A stretch of DNA of 64,000 nucleotides. Origin: an uncultured Pseudomonadota bacterium (GTDB lineage: Bacteria > Pseudomonadota > Gammaproteobacteria > Methylococcales > Methylomonadaceae). Below are positions 45,087 to 54,839 of the stretch, piece by piece (positions within the stretch are counted from its first letter, which is position 1; each line of letters begins with the position of its first letter). The translations under genes and the position numbers were made by a program. The notes under the pieces are model-generated. The model did not search any database and was not told where the DNA came from. It saw only the letters and a program-made list of their open reading frames with translations. The stretch is from positions 1 to 64,000 of the forward strand of contig CAIYSZ010000114.1 in the NCBI GenBank assembly GCA_903928965.1, given 5' to 3'.

Positions 45087-45827
45087 ATGATGGACGTGCA
45101 TTGCCATATGTTGCCAGCAATCGACGACGGGCCGGATAGCATGGAAGAGTCTCTATCCATGGCGCGGCATGCGGTTGAGGCCGGGTTTAGCCACGTCATT
45201 TTAACGCCGCATATTTTACCCGGCGCTTATGATAACGATGCCGCCGGCATTGCCAAGACTTTTGCCGAGTTTGAGTCCGAGTTGCGGGCGAATGGCATAC
45301 CGTTAAGCATCAGCATGGCGGCCGAGGTGAGGGTATGCGGCGAGTTGCCGGAAATGATCGCCGCGGATACAGTGCCTTTTTTAGGTCTTTGGCAGGGCCG
45401 GCGGGCGCTGTTGCTGGAATGGCCGTTCGATGCGGCGCCTATCGGTTTTGAGCGCTTGATCGCTTGGCTGTTGGCGCGAGATATCGTGCCGGTGGTGGCG
45501 CATCCGGAACGGAATAAGGACATCATTTTAAATCCAGAGAAAATCGGGCATTACGTGCAACTGGGGTGTTTGTTTCAAATTACCGGCAGTTCGGTAACCG
45601 GTTTGTTCGGCAAGGCTAGTCAGGCTTGCGCCTTGTTTTTATTGTACCGGGATTGGGTGGCGTTCATCGCGACCGATGCGCATAATATGCATAAAAGATC
45701 ACCCTCGCTGGTGGATGCGCGGCGAATGTTGCAAGCGCTGATCGGCATACCCAATACTCGGCGGCTATTTGATAATGCTCACGGTTTGATCCCGACCGGT
45801 TTTACCTCTCTCGGTTTGATCAAATGA
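45087..45827 (+). CDS. Tyrosine-protein phosphatase, PHP family (CpsB/YwqE-like)
   Basis: A 246-residue PHP-domain metal-dependent phosphatase. Metal ligands are visible in the DVHCHMLPAIDDGP start, the LTPHIL motif near 37-41, HPERN near 139-143 and the final ATDAHN segment. CpsB/YwqE-type enzymes dephosphorylate the Wzc Tyr tail and so set the kinase cycle; the gene directly after the kinase supports that. ATG at 45087 or 45090. The stop overlaps the flippase start by four bases. Confidence 0.92.
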   Translation: MMDVHCHMLPAIDDGPDSMEESLSMARHAVEAGFSHVILTPHILPGAYDNDAAGIAKTFAEFESELRANGIPLSISMAAEVRVCGELPEMIAADTVPFLGLWQGRRALLLEWPFDAAPIGFERLIAWLLARDIVPVVAHPERNKDIILNPEKIGHYVQLGCLFQITGSSVTGLFGKASQACALFLLYRDWVAFIATDAHNMHKRSPSLVDARRMLQALIGIPNTRRLFDNAHGLIPTGFTSLGLIK

Positions 45828-47236
45828 GTCGATGGGATGCGCGCCGGCTGTTGCAAATCGGCGCCTCCCAGCTTTTGGTCGCCATGATTGCGCTGGGGAC
45901 GATACGAATTTATTCCGAGTTGCTGAACAAAGAGCAATTGGGCGAGGCGATGTTGTGCCTAGGGGGGGTCGCCTTGCTGGACGCCATGTTCATGGCGGCG
46001 GTGAACCAAACCGTTTTTTTCTTTTGTAATCAAGAACACGGCGAAGCGTGTGTAAGATATTATCTAGTCCGGTTCGGTTGGCGGGTTTTGATTTTGGCGA
46101 CGGTTTTGCTGTTGCCCGTGGCGTGGGTGGAATGGCGATTAGCCTATTGCTTGCAGGCGTTGGCGCTTTGGACTGAGCGCTGGGGCGGCGTTTTCGCTTG
46201 GCATGCGCCGTTCGGGTTTGACGTATACGCCGGCAAAGCGTTTGGCGCGGGCTCCGCTTGGGCCTTTAGGCCGGGGGAGATGGCGTTGTTTCTTATCGGC
46301 GCGCTTAAATTGCCGTTGCTGATCGCCGCCTACTTGTCGGTGGAAACCAGCCGTACCGCGCTCATGGCGGTGTTGAACGCCAAGGACTTGCGCGCGGCGC
46401 ATTCCCGGCAGATTGTAGCCGATGCGCTGCTCACCCTGGGCTGGACGGTGTTGCTGTTGAGCTGGCGGCCGGATTGGGCCGGTTTGTTGTTGGGCGTGGT
46501 TGCGGCAAGAATGTGCTCGTGGTTGTTGGCATGGCCGCAATATATCAAGGCCTGCGCCGGCAGTGGACCGCCGGCGCTGGAACCCGCCCGGCGGAATGAG
46601 TTTCCGGCGCTGTTTGGGCGGCATTTACAGCCGTTTATCGGTTTAGGCGTCGTCGGTTGGTGCGCCGCGTTTTTTGACCGTTATGTGGTGGCCTGGTTCG
46701 CGGGCGTGGGGAATGCGGGAATTTACACCTTGGCGTATGGTTTAGCGGGTCGTCCGTATAATGTGGTGGATATGGCTTTGACTACTCACTTTCGGCCGCA
46801 ATTGTTCCAATGCGCCGCGCAAGCGGAAACCCGCCGGGTGCGGGGGCTGTCGCGGCAATGGTTGCTGGCCGCCTTGGCGGTTGGAGCGGGCGGTTGGGCG
46901 GCGATGATTCCGTTGGCGCCGGTTTTGGCGCAAGCGTTGTTGGCGGCGGATTACAGGGATAGCGTGGCGCCTTTGTTGCCCTTGTTTTGCGCGCTATCGA
47001 CCTTAATTCTGTTGACTCACGCTTTTGATAATGCGGTGCTGGCGTTTGGCGGCGCCAGACGCTTGTTGTTGATCCAAATCGCCGTCCTACCCTTGATTTT
47101 GCTGTGCCTTGGTTTAGCGGCGTCACGATTGGGCTTGTCTGGCGCGGCATATGGGCGCTTGGCCGCGGAATGCTTGCGCTTGGTTTTGGCGGCGGGTTTA
47201 ATGCGGCTGACTCTGGCTAAGGCTGGGCGGGCATGA
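45824..47236 (+). CDS. Polysaccharide flippase-like membrane protein (Wzx-type)
   Basis: A 470-residue protein with about 12 to 14 membrane helices and few charged residues in them, the shape of Wzx/MATE-superfamily repeat-unit flippases. Nothing in sequence gives the substrate. It would move the lipid-linked repeat unit across the inner membrane for polymerisation by the Wzy-like protein at 51534. Both its ends overlap the neighbouring genes by four bases, so it sits firmly in the operon. Confidence 0.8.
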   Translation: MSRWDARRLLQIGASQLLVAMIALGTIRIYSELLNKEQLGEAMLCLGGVALLDAMFMAAVNQTVFFFCNQEHGEACVRYYLVRFGWRVLILATVLLLPVAWVEWRLAYCLQALALWTERWGGVFAWHAPFGFDVYAGKAFGAGSAWAFRPGEMALFLIGALKLPLLIAAYLSVETSRTALMAVLNAKDLRAAHSRQIVADALLTLGWTVLLLSWRPDWAGLLLGVVAARMCSWLLAWPQYIKACAGSGPPALEPARRNEFPALFGRHLQPFIGLGVVGWCAAFFDRYVVAWFAGVGNAGIYTLAYGLAGRPYNVVDMALTTHFRPQLFQCAAQAETRRVRGLSRQWLLAALAVGAGGWAAMIPLAPVLAQALLAADYRDSVAPLLPLFCALSTLILLTHAFDNAVLAFGGARRLLLIQIAVLPLILLCLGLAASRLGLSGAAYGRLAAECLRLVLAAGLMRLTLAKAGRA

Positions 47237-48405
47237 AAATCGTTATCGCTACCAGCAGGCCATTTCATTTGCTGCATTTGGGCCGGGAGCTAGCCGCCCT
47301 GGGGCATCAGGTTACCGTTTTCGGTTACATGCCGGAATTCAATCTGCGCCGGTATCGGCCTGGCGACGTGGAGTATAGGGATTTGTTTTGGCGTTTGGCC
47401 CCGGATTCCGCTTTGGCCTTGCAGCGTTGGTCTTTGGCGGCGCAACGAGTGGCGACCTTCCGCTTATTTTCCCGGCTTGACGCTTACGTCGGGGAACATC
47501 TACCTGAGTGCGATGTGTTTATCGGCTTGTCCGGGGCCATAGTGAATGCGTTTACGTCAGCCAAACAAAAACATCAGGCTCTGACCATTATTGATCGAGG
47601 CTTGTCTCACGTGCTGACGCAACTGGAGAAGCAAGCTGACAAGCAAGCCGCGCCCTGGCAGTCTGATTACGTTAGCCGGGAGCTGGCAGGGTATGAGTTG
47701 GCGGATTATATTGCCGCGCCCTCTATTTATGCGCGGGATTCATTTGTTAGCCAAGGCGTGCCGGGCAATAAAGTCTTTTTGAATCAATACGGCGTGGATC
47801 TCAAGCGTTTTACCTCCGGTAAAGCAAGCCGGGAATCCGAAAATCAAATCCCCGAAACTGAAATTTCCGAAAATCACATTTCCGAAACCCCAATCAATGC
47901 GCTTTTTGTCGGTAATTGGTCGTACCGCAAGGGTTGTGATTTACTGAGCGCCGCGTTAGCGCGCAATCATGATCTGCATTTAACGCATATCGGCATGCAG
48001 GGGGATTGTCCGTTTCCGGATAGCGAAAATTTTAAGTCGCTGGGAAGAATTGCGAACGAACAGCTTGCCGCTTATTACCGGCAGTATGAGTTGTTTATAT
48101 TTTTATCCCGCGACGATGGTTTTGGGATGGTGTTGCTGGAGGCAATGGCCTGCGGTCTGGCCTGTATTTGCAGTTCATCCTGCGGCGGACCGGACATTAA
48201 ATCGGTGGTCGGCAATCAAGATAGCGTGCGGTTGGTGGAGGCGGAGAATGCGGAAGCGGTTGATTCGGCGATTGATTATTACCGACGCCGCCGGCATATG
48301 GCGTCGATGCGGGCTAACCGCGATGAAATTACCGCTTTTTTTTCCTGGGAACAATACGCACGGCGTTATGACGCATTTTTGCGCGGGAAAATTGGAATGT
48401 CTTAA
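47233..48405 (+). CDS. Family 4 glycosyltransferase with a pentapeptide repeat linker
   Basis: A 390-residue GT-B retaining glycosyltransferase: an N-terminal Rossmann domain, then a C-terminal domain with ALFVGNWSYRKG and the GT4 signature SRDDGFGMVLLEAMACG with the E-x7-E-type glutamates near residues 296-304. Residues 202-221 between the two domains are four tandem copies of a five-residue unit of the form [SP]E[NT]xI, encoded by a 15-base direct repeat; this is not a usual feature of the fold. It adds a sugar to the lipid-linked repeat unit; donor not inferable. Confidence 0.88.
   Translation: MKIVIATSRPFHLLHLGRELAALGHQVTVFGYMPEFNLRRYRPGDVEYRDLFWRLAPDSALALQRWSLAAQRVATFRLFSRLDAYVGEHLPECDVFIGLSGAIVNAFTSAKQKHQALTIIDRGLSHVLTQLEKQADKQAAPWQSDYVSRELAGYELADYIAAPSIYARDSFVSQGVPGNKVFLNQYGVDLKRFTSGKASRESENQIPETEISENHISETPINALFVGNWSYRKGCDLLSAALARNHDLHLTHIGMQGDCPFPDSENFKSLGRIANEQLAAYYRQYELFIFLSRDDGFGMVLLEAMACGLACICSSSCGGPDIKSVVGNQDSVRLVEAENAEAVDSAIDYYRRRRHMASMRANRDEITAFFSWEQYARRYDAFLRGKIGMS
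47836..47895 (+). repeat. 15-base tandem repeat, four copies, inside a glycosyltransferase gene
   Basis: Units at 47836, 47851, 47866 and 47881 share the pattern [CT]CCGAAANNNNNATY and encode SENQI, PETEI, SENHI and SETPI in frame. The copies differ at several positions, so it is an old rather than recent expansion, but a length change would stay in frame. Confidence 0.8.
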
Positions 48406-48435
48406 ATTGGATTGTCTTAGTATGAGCGGCGCGCC

Positions 48436-49413
48436 ATGGACCTGAAAACGCCAAAAATTTGGTTGGTGACGATTTATATCGGCAAGACTCCGGATTATCT
48501 TGGCTTGTGGTTGCGTTCCTGCGCCTGGAATCCCCGGTTTAATTGGCTGCTATTGACCGAACACCCGCCGGAAGGCATGCGCTTGCCGGACAACGTGCTT
48601 TGGCGGCCTACGGCCTTATCCGAAATTAAGCGCATTTTGGAGGCGGGGAGCCAGCGTTCCATTTGCCTTTCCGCCCCGTATAAGCTGTGCGATTACCGGC
48701 CCTTGTTTTGGTTGCTGTTACAGCATTACCGCTTGCATTTTGATTTTTGGGGTTATTGCGATTTGGATGTGGTGTTCGGCCGATTGGAACGGTTTATCAC
48801 CCCAGGCATCTTATCTGCTTATGACAAAATATATGCCTACGGACACTTGACTCTGTTTAGAAATTCGCCGCTGAACAACATCGCTTTTGTTTTTAATACC
48901 GATGGCTTGGCCTGGGAAAACGTGCGGCGTCAGGAGAACAATGCGGGCTTTGACGAGAGATCGGGCGTAAACCATATTTGGCGGCGTTACGGCTTGCCGT
49001 GCTGGCGGGATGCAGCGGCCGCCGCGGATATTGATCCGCAATTCAATGCCTTGCGTGTGACTAGGCTGTTCGGCAACCGGGAGCCGCAATTGTTTTTCGT
49101 GGAGAACGGTGCGGTATGGCAAGGTTTTTTCGATGGTCTTGGGCGTTGGCGGGTAGTGGAATACGCTTATATTCATTTTCAAAAGCGAAGCCTTAGGGTG
49201 CGGCCCGCGAGTTTGCAGGCTGATAGGTTTTATTTTTCCGCCGACGCCATTGACGCCTTGCCGCGCATGCCAAGCGGAAAGCGGGAATTGCGCGCCTTAT
49301 TGGGTGACGCCGCCGGTTTGACATGGCGCGAACGGCTTAAACTGCCGCGCGCGAGTCTCAGGCGCTTAAAAAATCATTTTGTCGATGCGTGGCGTGAATT
49401 TGAATCTGGTTAA
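48436..49413 (+). CDS. DUF6625-type glycosyltransferase
   Basis: A 325-residue protein resembling the DUF6625 glycosyltransferase-like family: a P-K-I-W-L-V-T-I-Y-I-G start, conserved APYKLCDYRPLF and a GYCDLDVVFGRL motif near residues 100-112 that holds the DxD metal/sugar-nucleotide site. No membrane helix. Found in many exopolysaccharide clusters; donor and linkage unknown. Its 3' end overlaps the acyltransferase gene by about 29 bases. Confidence 0.82.
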   Translation: MDLKTPKIWLVTIYIGKTPDYLGLWLRSCAWNPRFNWLLLTEHPPEGMRLPDNVLWRPTALSEIKRILEAGSQRSICLSAPYKLCDYRPLFWLLLQHYRLHFDFWGYCDLDVVFGRLERFITPGILSAYDKIYAYGHLTLFRNSPLNNIAFVFNTDGLAWENVRRQENNAGFDERSGVNHIWRRYGLPCWRDAAAAADIDPQFNALRVTRLFGNREPQLFFVENGAVWQGFFDGLGRWRVVEYAYIHFQKRSLRVRPASLQADRFYFSADAIDALPRMPSGKRELRALLGDAAGLTWRERLKLPRASLRRLKNHFVDAWREFESG

Positions 49414-50485
49414 TAACGAGGCGATAATTTTCGATTGGCTGAAATTTTTTTTGCTCGGCCAGGTGGTGCTCGGCCATATCGTCGCCCTAGGGATGCCAAG
49501 CATGGCGCAGATCGACGGACTCGGCGGATTCGCTTATTGGGTGATCATGGCGAAAGCGGCGGCCGGTTTCGGCCGCGAATCGGCTTTTCAATTTATCTTT
49601 TTATCCGGTTTTTTTTCAGCGCCTAGTTTACTCGGAATTCACGATGCGCCATCGCTGCTGGCGGCGTTGCGCAAACGCGGGCGGCGTTTGTATCCGGCGC
49701 TGGTGATCAGCTTGGTTTTCACCGCGGCCTTGGATAGCTTGGGCGGGCTATTTACCGGTGACGTCTACGCCGTCAACGGCCTGCATTATAATGCGGCCTT
49801 GCATCAAGGCATGCGTTTGTTTTGGGCCAACGTCCTGGGCTTGCAACCGACTTGGGCGCGGACTTATGGTTCAAATGGGGCCTTGTGGACCTTGGGTTAT
49901 TTGATTCAATATTATTTTCTGACCGCGCTGGCGCTGCATGGCGGCGGCAGCCGCTTTGTGGCCGCCATTCTGACCGCCTTGATTTTATTGGCGTTGGCGT
50001 TGTTACCGGCCGAGTTCGGCGCGCTTTATTTGTTATGGTTGTTAGGCCTAGGGATGCGCCGCCGCTTTGCTTCTCCGCTTTTGAAGGTCTATCCTGGGTT
50101 GGCTGTGTTACTGGCGGCGTTATTATTCGGTTTGTCGAAATGGGGCGGTTATGTTTACTCGCTTGCCTTGTCGCCGCTCTTGGGTTTGGTTTTATTGGCG
50201 GCGGTTAAAGCGTTTGCTCGCCAGTTTGTTCGCATATTTGCTCTCATGTCTGCTCGCCGCGGCGAAAATCGGTTGTATAATCCGCGCCGCTGGGCGGATT
50301 GGATGTTTTTGATCTATGTGACGCATTTGCCGGTTCTGTTTTTTGCGGCGGCGGCGGCGGCGGAGCTGCGTTGGCCGGCGCCCGGCTTTTTCGTGGGATT
50401 TGCGGTTGTCGCGGCGTTCGGGATAGTCGCGGCGGCGAGTATTTCGCATAAACTGCTGGCCTTGGCCGGACCGGAGAGCGGCTGA
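49385..50485 (+). CDS. Membrane acyltransferase, family 3
   Basis: About 366 residues with around ten membrane helices. The N-terminus has the acyltransferase-3 layout (a first helix with an H in GHIVALG, followed by the FLSGFF segment and an R-rich loop KRGRRLYPAL). Such proteins add acetyl or succinyl groups to sugars in the polymer repeat unit. Start uncertain: ATG at 49385 is used; GTG/TTG codons a few residues on are possible. The stop overlaps the next start as TGATG. Confidence 0.85.
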   Translation: MRGVNLNLVNNEAIIFDWLKFFLLGQVVLGHIVALGMPSMAQIDGLGGFAYWVIMAKAAAGFGRESAFQFIFLSGFFSAPSLLGIHDAPSLLAALRKRGRRLYPALVISLVFTAALDSLGGLFTGDVYAVNGLHYNAALHQGMRLFWANVLGLQPTWARTYGSNGALWTLGYLIQYYFLTALALHGGGSRFVAAILTALILLALALLPAEFGALYLLWLLGLGMRRRFASPLLKVYPGLAVLLAALLFGLSKWGGYVYSLALSPLLGLVLLAAVKAFARQFVRIFALMSARRGENRLYNPRRWADWMFLIYVTHLPVLFFAAAAAAELRWPAPGFFVGFAVVAAFGIVAAASISHKLLALAGPESG

Positions 50486-51528
50486 TGACGGCGACGCCTT
50501 TGATTTCCGTATTGTTGCCGGTGCATAATGGCATGCCTTTTCTACCGGCGGCGGTGGAGAGTATATTAGGCCAGAGTCTGACGGATTTCGAGCTGGTGCT
50601 GGTGAATAATGGCGGCGATGACGGCAGCTTGCACTATTTAACCTCATTGAAGGATAAGCGGGCGCGCCTTTACGATATCGGCGGGGTGGGTTTGATCGCC
50701 GCGTTGAATTTCGGTTTGCGCCACTGCCGGGGAAAATATTTGGCGCGCATGGACGCGGACGATATCAGCGCCCCGGAACGTTTGGCGTGTCAGGCGGAGT
50801 GGCTGGAACGCCATCCGCAAGTGGGCATGGTTTGCACTAATGTGTTAAAAATTGATTCAGCCGGGCTGGTTATTGGCGCTGAAAGCGGCGAAATAAGCAA
50901 CCGGGAGGCCTTGGTCGAGCAATTGGTATACCGGCGTTTGGCAAAGCCGATTATTCACCCGAGCGTGATGCTGCGCGCCCATCTGATAAAACAAATTGGG
51001 GGCTACCGGAATTACCAGGCGGCCGAGGATCGGGATGTCTGGTTGCGTTTAAGCGAATGGTGCGATGTTTACCGCATGCAGCAGCGTTTATTGCATTATA
51101 GGGTATCCCAGCGCGGAATCAGCCGGAGCCAGCGCACGGCGCAGAAAGCCAATAGTTTGCTGGCCGCCTTCAATTATTTGGCGCTGAAGCGTTTTCAGGT
51201 GGATTTTTACGTCGAGCATCCAGAATATTGGGCGGATTTCCAAAGATTATTTCATTTATACGCCTTGCGTCAAGCCCAGCCGGCGGCTGCTTTTGAGCAT
51301 TTCAAGGAAGGCTTGCGGCAGCGGCGCTATAAACAGGCGTTGGTTTGTTTCCTTGAAAACGGAATCTTTGACGCCAAGCAGTTTTTTCCGGCGTGGCGGG
51401 TGAGACGAGACGGGGCCAAGATCATGCGCATGCTGGATTTGGCCGAGCAATTGTGTTTGTGTTGGGGCGCGGCGGACAATTCGGGCCAAACCGGGAATCT
51501 TAATCTCGGCGGTCTTGGGAAGGAATAG
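50485..51528 (+). CDS. Family 2 glycosyltransferase
   Basis: A 347-residue GT-A glycosyltransferase. The N-terminus shows ISVLLPVHNG, a NNGGDDGS stretch and the catalytic RMDADDISAP around residue 90 with the DxD. A second half with a helical C-terminal extension of about 100 residues has no membrane helix. Inverting mechanism expected; donor not inferable. Starts inside the previous stop, and the Wzy-like gene follows five bases after its own. Confidence 0.9.
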   Translation: MTATPLISVLLPVHNGMPFLPAAVESILGQSLTDFELVLVNNGGDDGSLHYLTSLKDKRARLYDIGGVGLIAALNFGLRHCRGKYLARMDADDISAPERLACQAEWLERHPQVGMVCTNVLKIDSAGLVIGAESGEISNREALVEQLVYRRLAKPIIHPSVMLRAHLIKQIGGYRNYQAAEDRDVWLRLSEWCDVYRMQQRLLHYRVSQRGISRSQRTAQKANSLLAAFNYLALKRFQVDFYVEHPEYWADFQRLFHLYALRQAQPAAAFEHFKEGLRQRRYKQALVCFLENGIFDAKQFFPAWRVRRDGAKIMRMLDLAEQLCLCWGAADNSGQTGNLNLGGLGKE

Positions 51529-51533
51529 GATAC

Positions 51534-52871
51534 ATGAGTGTATTATTGATTGGTTTTTTTCTGTTCATGTTTACGTCGGGTATTTATCTGATGTATTTGC
51601 ATTCGGACGGCAGGTATTTGATTTTGGGATTGCTTTCCTTGTTCTCCCTGGGCTATTACGTGTTGCCGGTCTTTTTCATGCATTTATCCGACCTGAGCGT
51701 GCAGACCAATTACGATATTATGGCCATGCTCTTGTTGAACATACTGTTTTTTGTCGCTTTGTTCTCAGGTTATATTTTGGTTACCGAGAGGTATTGTTTA
51801 AACACTACTTTTAGAATCCGCTTTGATGTATTCGATCTTTGGATTTCCAAATATCCGGTTATTTTTTTCTCGATAGCGTATGCGATTTGGATGGCTTATT
51901 TTTTACGCGGCGGTTTGACCAGCTACGGTTCCGAGGATATCGAGAGTTACTTTAGCGATCGCGATCCATTGGAAGGTTTTTTGGCTCGGGCAGCCGCCAC
52001 GAGTATCAGTATGATGTCGCTGACATTGGTGATTTGTTTCTTGCAACGTCGTAAGCTATTCATTTTACTAGGGCTGTTATATTTAAGCTGTGTGGCGCTA
52101 TTGTTGACCACGGCGCAGCGCTTGGCGGTTATCGGCCCTTTGTTTATGTTGATTGCGACTTTGTCGGTGTTCGGTTATCAACGATCCGCCAATCGGATTA
52201 TTTTGTTCGCGGTGATGTTGCTATTGTTAATCAGTCCCTTGATGGTATTCGTACGCGAGTTCCAGGGCGCTACAGGCTACAATAAATTCTTTTTGGCCTC
52301 CGAGTCTTTTAGTTACGGCGCGGGCAGCATAGTCGAAAGTTTGCTGGCGTCCATTTTGGGACGCGCCGATTTGTTGAATGTTTCCATTTACTTGAAAAAC
52401 TATATAGACGCCAATGGTTTTGTCCAGGGTTTGTATTATGAGTCTATACTCGCCAGTTTTGTGCCAAAGTTTATTTGGGCGGATAAACCGTATCCCTTAA
52501 GCGATGACGGTACGATTTGGGGCGAAATTTCGGTGTTGGCCTGGCAGTTAATGAAGGGTAACTCCACCGGTAGTTTGTCGGCTTTCGGCGCTATTTCGGC
52601 TTATCGGGAAGGCGGTTGGTGGTGGACCCCGATTAACGGTTTTTTTACCGGCGCTTTACTGGCTTATTTGTATTTTTTGCTCACGCGTTGCGGTTTGTTC
52701 GGACGGATGATTTTTTCTTCGCTCATTGTGGTGATGTGCATCAGAAACGTGCCGCCGAGTTTTTTTCAATTGCTGGTGTTTTTGGTCGCGCCGCTGTATG
52801 TGATGGTTGTTATGTATCTACTGGATAAATATCTTTCTATTTTAGTTTTTAAAGTCGGGAGCGATGCGTAG
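51534..52871 (+). CDS. Wzy-like repeat-unit polymerase
   Basis: A 445-residue membrane protein with about 11 to 12 helices and a larger periplasmic loop between later helices (about residues 235-345), the pattern of O-antigen/exopolysaccharide polymerases. Conserved motifs in the family are poor, but the loop includes the FVPKFIWADKP and NSTGSLSAFG segments seen in oligosaccharide repeat-unit polymerase (Wzy, O-antigen polysaccharide polymerase) proteins. With the Wzx-type and Wzc-type genes it completes a Wzy-dependent pathway. Confidence 0.82.
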   Translation: MSVLLIGFFLFMFTSGIYLMYLHSDGRYLILGLLSLFSLGYYVLPVFFMHLSDLSVQTNYDIMAMLLLNILFFVALFSGYILVTERYCLNTTFRIRFDVFDLWISKYPVIFFSIAYAIWMAYFLRGGLTSYGSEDIESYFSDRDPLEGFLARAAATSISMMSLTLVICFLQRRKLFILLGLLYLSCVALLLTTAQRLAVIGPLFMLIATLSVFGYQRSANRIILFAVMLLLLISPLMVFVREFQGATGYNKFFLASESFSYGAGSIVESLLASILGRADLLNVSIYLKNYIDANGFVQGLYYESILASFVPKFIWADKPYPLSDDGTIWGEISVLAWQLMKGNSTGSLSAFGAISAYREGGWWWTPINGFFTGALLAYLYFLLTRCGLFGRMIFSSLIVVMCIRNVPPSFFQLLVFLVAPLYVMVVMYLLDKYLSILVFKVGSDA

Positions 52872-54048
52872 TTCCCGTATTCTGTTTTTGATCGCTACCT
52901 TGAATCCGGAATGCGGCGGACCGATTGAGGCTTTGCGGCAGTTGGTCGATTATTATCAAACCAACGGCGTCGCGGCTGAAATTCTTTGTCTTGATGCTCC
53001 CGACGCGATTTGGCTGCGCGACTACCGGGTTCCGGTCGTGGCCTTGGGGCCTTCGTACGGCGTATACGCCTTGAATTTCAAGTTATTGCCCTGGTTGCGG
53101 CGAAATCGCGGCCGGTATGATTTTTTTGTGGTGCGCGGCTTGTGGCAATTTATTGGTTTAGCGGTTCGGCTGGCGTTGGCCGGAACTTCAACTCCGTATT
53201 TCGTGTTTCCGCACGGCATGCTGGACCCGTGGTTCAAGCATCGTTATCCGCTGAAACATTTGAAAAAATGCTTTTATTGGTTGTTGGTGGAGTATTGGGT
53301 GTTGCGCAATGCCCGCGCGGTTATTTTCACTAGCGAGGAGGAGCGGGCCGCCGCCGGTGATACGTTTAGGCCTTACCGTTGCCGTCAGGCGGTGGTCAGT
53401 TACGGGACGGCGCCGGCTCCCGCCGATGCCGACTTTTACCGCTCATTGTTTTATTCTCAATTTCCGCATCTGCGCTCTAAGCGCATTTTGCTATTTTTGA
53501 GCCGAATTCATGAAAAGAAAGGATGCGACTTATTGCTGCGCGCCTATGCCGAAGCGGTTGGCGCGGATTCAGACGCGCATTTGTTGATCGCCGGTCCCGG
53601 CAGCGGGGACTACATGGCTCAATTACGCCGTCTGGCCGAGGAATTGGGCCTGGAACAGGCGGTGACCTGGATGGGCATGGCGCGGGGGGATATGAAATGG
53701 GCGGCGTTTCATGCCGCGGAGATTTTTATCCTGCCTTCGCATCAAGAAAATTTCGGCGTGGCGGTCGCCGAGTCCCTAGCCTGCTCCACGCCGGTGTTGA
53801 TTAGCGATAAAGTGAATATTTGGCGGGAAGTGACGTCGGCCGGGGCCGGATTGGTGGACTCGGACTCCGTGGCGGGCGCGCGCCGCTTGCTGGGCAGTTG
53901 GTTGGCTTTAAGCGAGGCCGAATACGCGGCCATGGCGCGCAACGCTTCCGCGTGCTTTGGCAAGTATTTTCACATCCAGGCCGCGGCCACGCATTTGTTG
54001 GCGATTTTACTCGCCCCCCCAGTACCCGCGTCGAAGCGAAGGTATTGA
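52864..54048 (+). CDS. Family 4 glycosyltransferase
   Basis: A 394-residue GT-B enzyme. The N-terminal domain begins ILFLIATLNPECGGPIEAL and contains FPHGMLDPWFK; the C-terminal domain has LLFLSRIHEKKGCDLL and the donor-binding PSHQENFGVAVAESLAC with two Glu residues seven apart. WcaL/WbaZ-like in general character. Overlaps the Wzy-like gene by eight bases. Confidence 0.9.
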   Translation: MRSSRILFLIATLNPECGGPIEALRQLVDYYQTNGVAAEILCLDAPDAIWLRDYRVPVVALGPSYGVYALNFKLLPWLRRNRGRYDFFVVRGLWQFIGLAVRLALAGTSTPYFVFPHGMLDPWFKHRYPLKHLKKCFYWLLVEYWVLRNARAVIFTSEEERAAAGDTFRPYRCRQAVVSYGTAPAPADADFYRSLFYSQFPHLRSKRILLFLSRIHEKKGCDLLLRAYAEAVGADSDAHLLIAGPGSGDYMAQLRRLAEELGLEQAVTWMGMARGDMKWAAFHAAEIFILPSHQENFGVAVAESLACSTPVLISDKVNIWREVTSAGAGLVDSDSVAGARRLLGSWLALSEAEYAAMARNASACFGKYFHIQAAATHLLAILLAPPVPASKRRY

Positions 54049-54284
54049 AAAAGATTGACGAATTGATGCATATCATGTTTAATTACCAAACGGACGCGAT
54101 CCAATATCGTGATTATGTGTAAACTGGTTGATGTCTTTAGAAGCTGATTCTTGGCTTACATTTAAAATCAGGCGATTTTAAGCTGTTTGTAGGGGATTTT
54201 CACAGCGATAAGACCGCGTCTTAGTCTGTTTTTCGAGGCCGGCTTGGCCGCATTAGAATTGCTTCCCTTTGAAATTCTGGCTAT
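54049..54284. other. Gap inside the EPS operon with an inverted repeat
   Basis: A 236-base gap between a glycosyltransferase and the acetyltransferase gene, the largest within the operon. It carries TTAAAATC-AGGC-GATTTTAA at 54162-54181, a perfect 8-base AT-rich hairpin that might be a weak terminator or a regulator site, so the distal genes may have their own promoter. Confidence 0.35.
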
Positions 54285-54839
54285 ATGGATATATTACATA
54301 ATAAAATTGGATTTGTCGGACCTTCCTTTTCCTTGCACAATCGCTTGCGGCGTTTTCTATTTAATGCCGTATGGCTGTTTTTTTGCCGTTTTTCCCCGAA
54401 TTTTCTGCATTTGTGGCGCATATGGGTCTTGAATCAATTTGGGGCCGATATTTCATATAAGGCTTATGTGTACCCTAGCGTTTCAATTTGGGCGCCCTGG
54501 AATTTGGCCATGGCTGAGTTTGCTACCCTAGGGCCTAAAGTCATATGCTATAACATAGCTGAAATCATTCTGCACCGTTGCGCGGTGGTTTCTCAGTCCG
54601 CTTTTTTATGCACCGGCACCCATGATTACGCATCGGCCGATTTTGATTTGCGGGCTTACCCGATTGAATTGCACGCCAATGCCTGGATTGGCGCCGAGGC
54701 GTTTGTCGGTCCCGGCGTGGCGATAGGCGAGGGAGCGATTTTGGGCGCGCGTGGCGTGGCATTTAAAAATTTGCAGCCCTGGGGAATCTATATCGGAAAT
54801 CCGGCTGTTTATCTTAAGGACCGCGTGTTACGGCGATGA
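54285..54839 (+). CDS. Hexapeptide-repeat acetyltransferase (WcaF-like)
   Basis: A 184-residue left-handed beta-helix acetyltransferase of the WcaF/maltose-acetyltransferase type: the C-terminal half shows the hexad pattern [LIV]-G-x4 (WIGAEAFVGPGVAIGEGAILGARG) and the TGTHDYAS segment with the catalytic His. It would O-acetylate a sugar of the repeat unit using acetyl-CoA. The N-terminal 60 residues are hydrophobic-basic, as in WcaF. Overlaps the next gene by four bases. Confidence 0.88.
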   Translation: MDILHNKIGFVGPSFSLHNRLRRFLFNAVWLFFCRFSPNFLHLWRIWVLNQFGADISYKAYVYPSVSIWAPWNLAMAEFATLGPKVICYNIAEIILHRCAVVSQSAFLCTGTHDYASADFDLRAYPIELHANAWIGAEAFVGPGVAIGEGAILGARGVAFKNLQPWGIYIGNPAVYLKDRVLRR

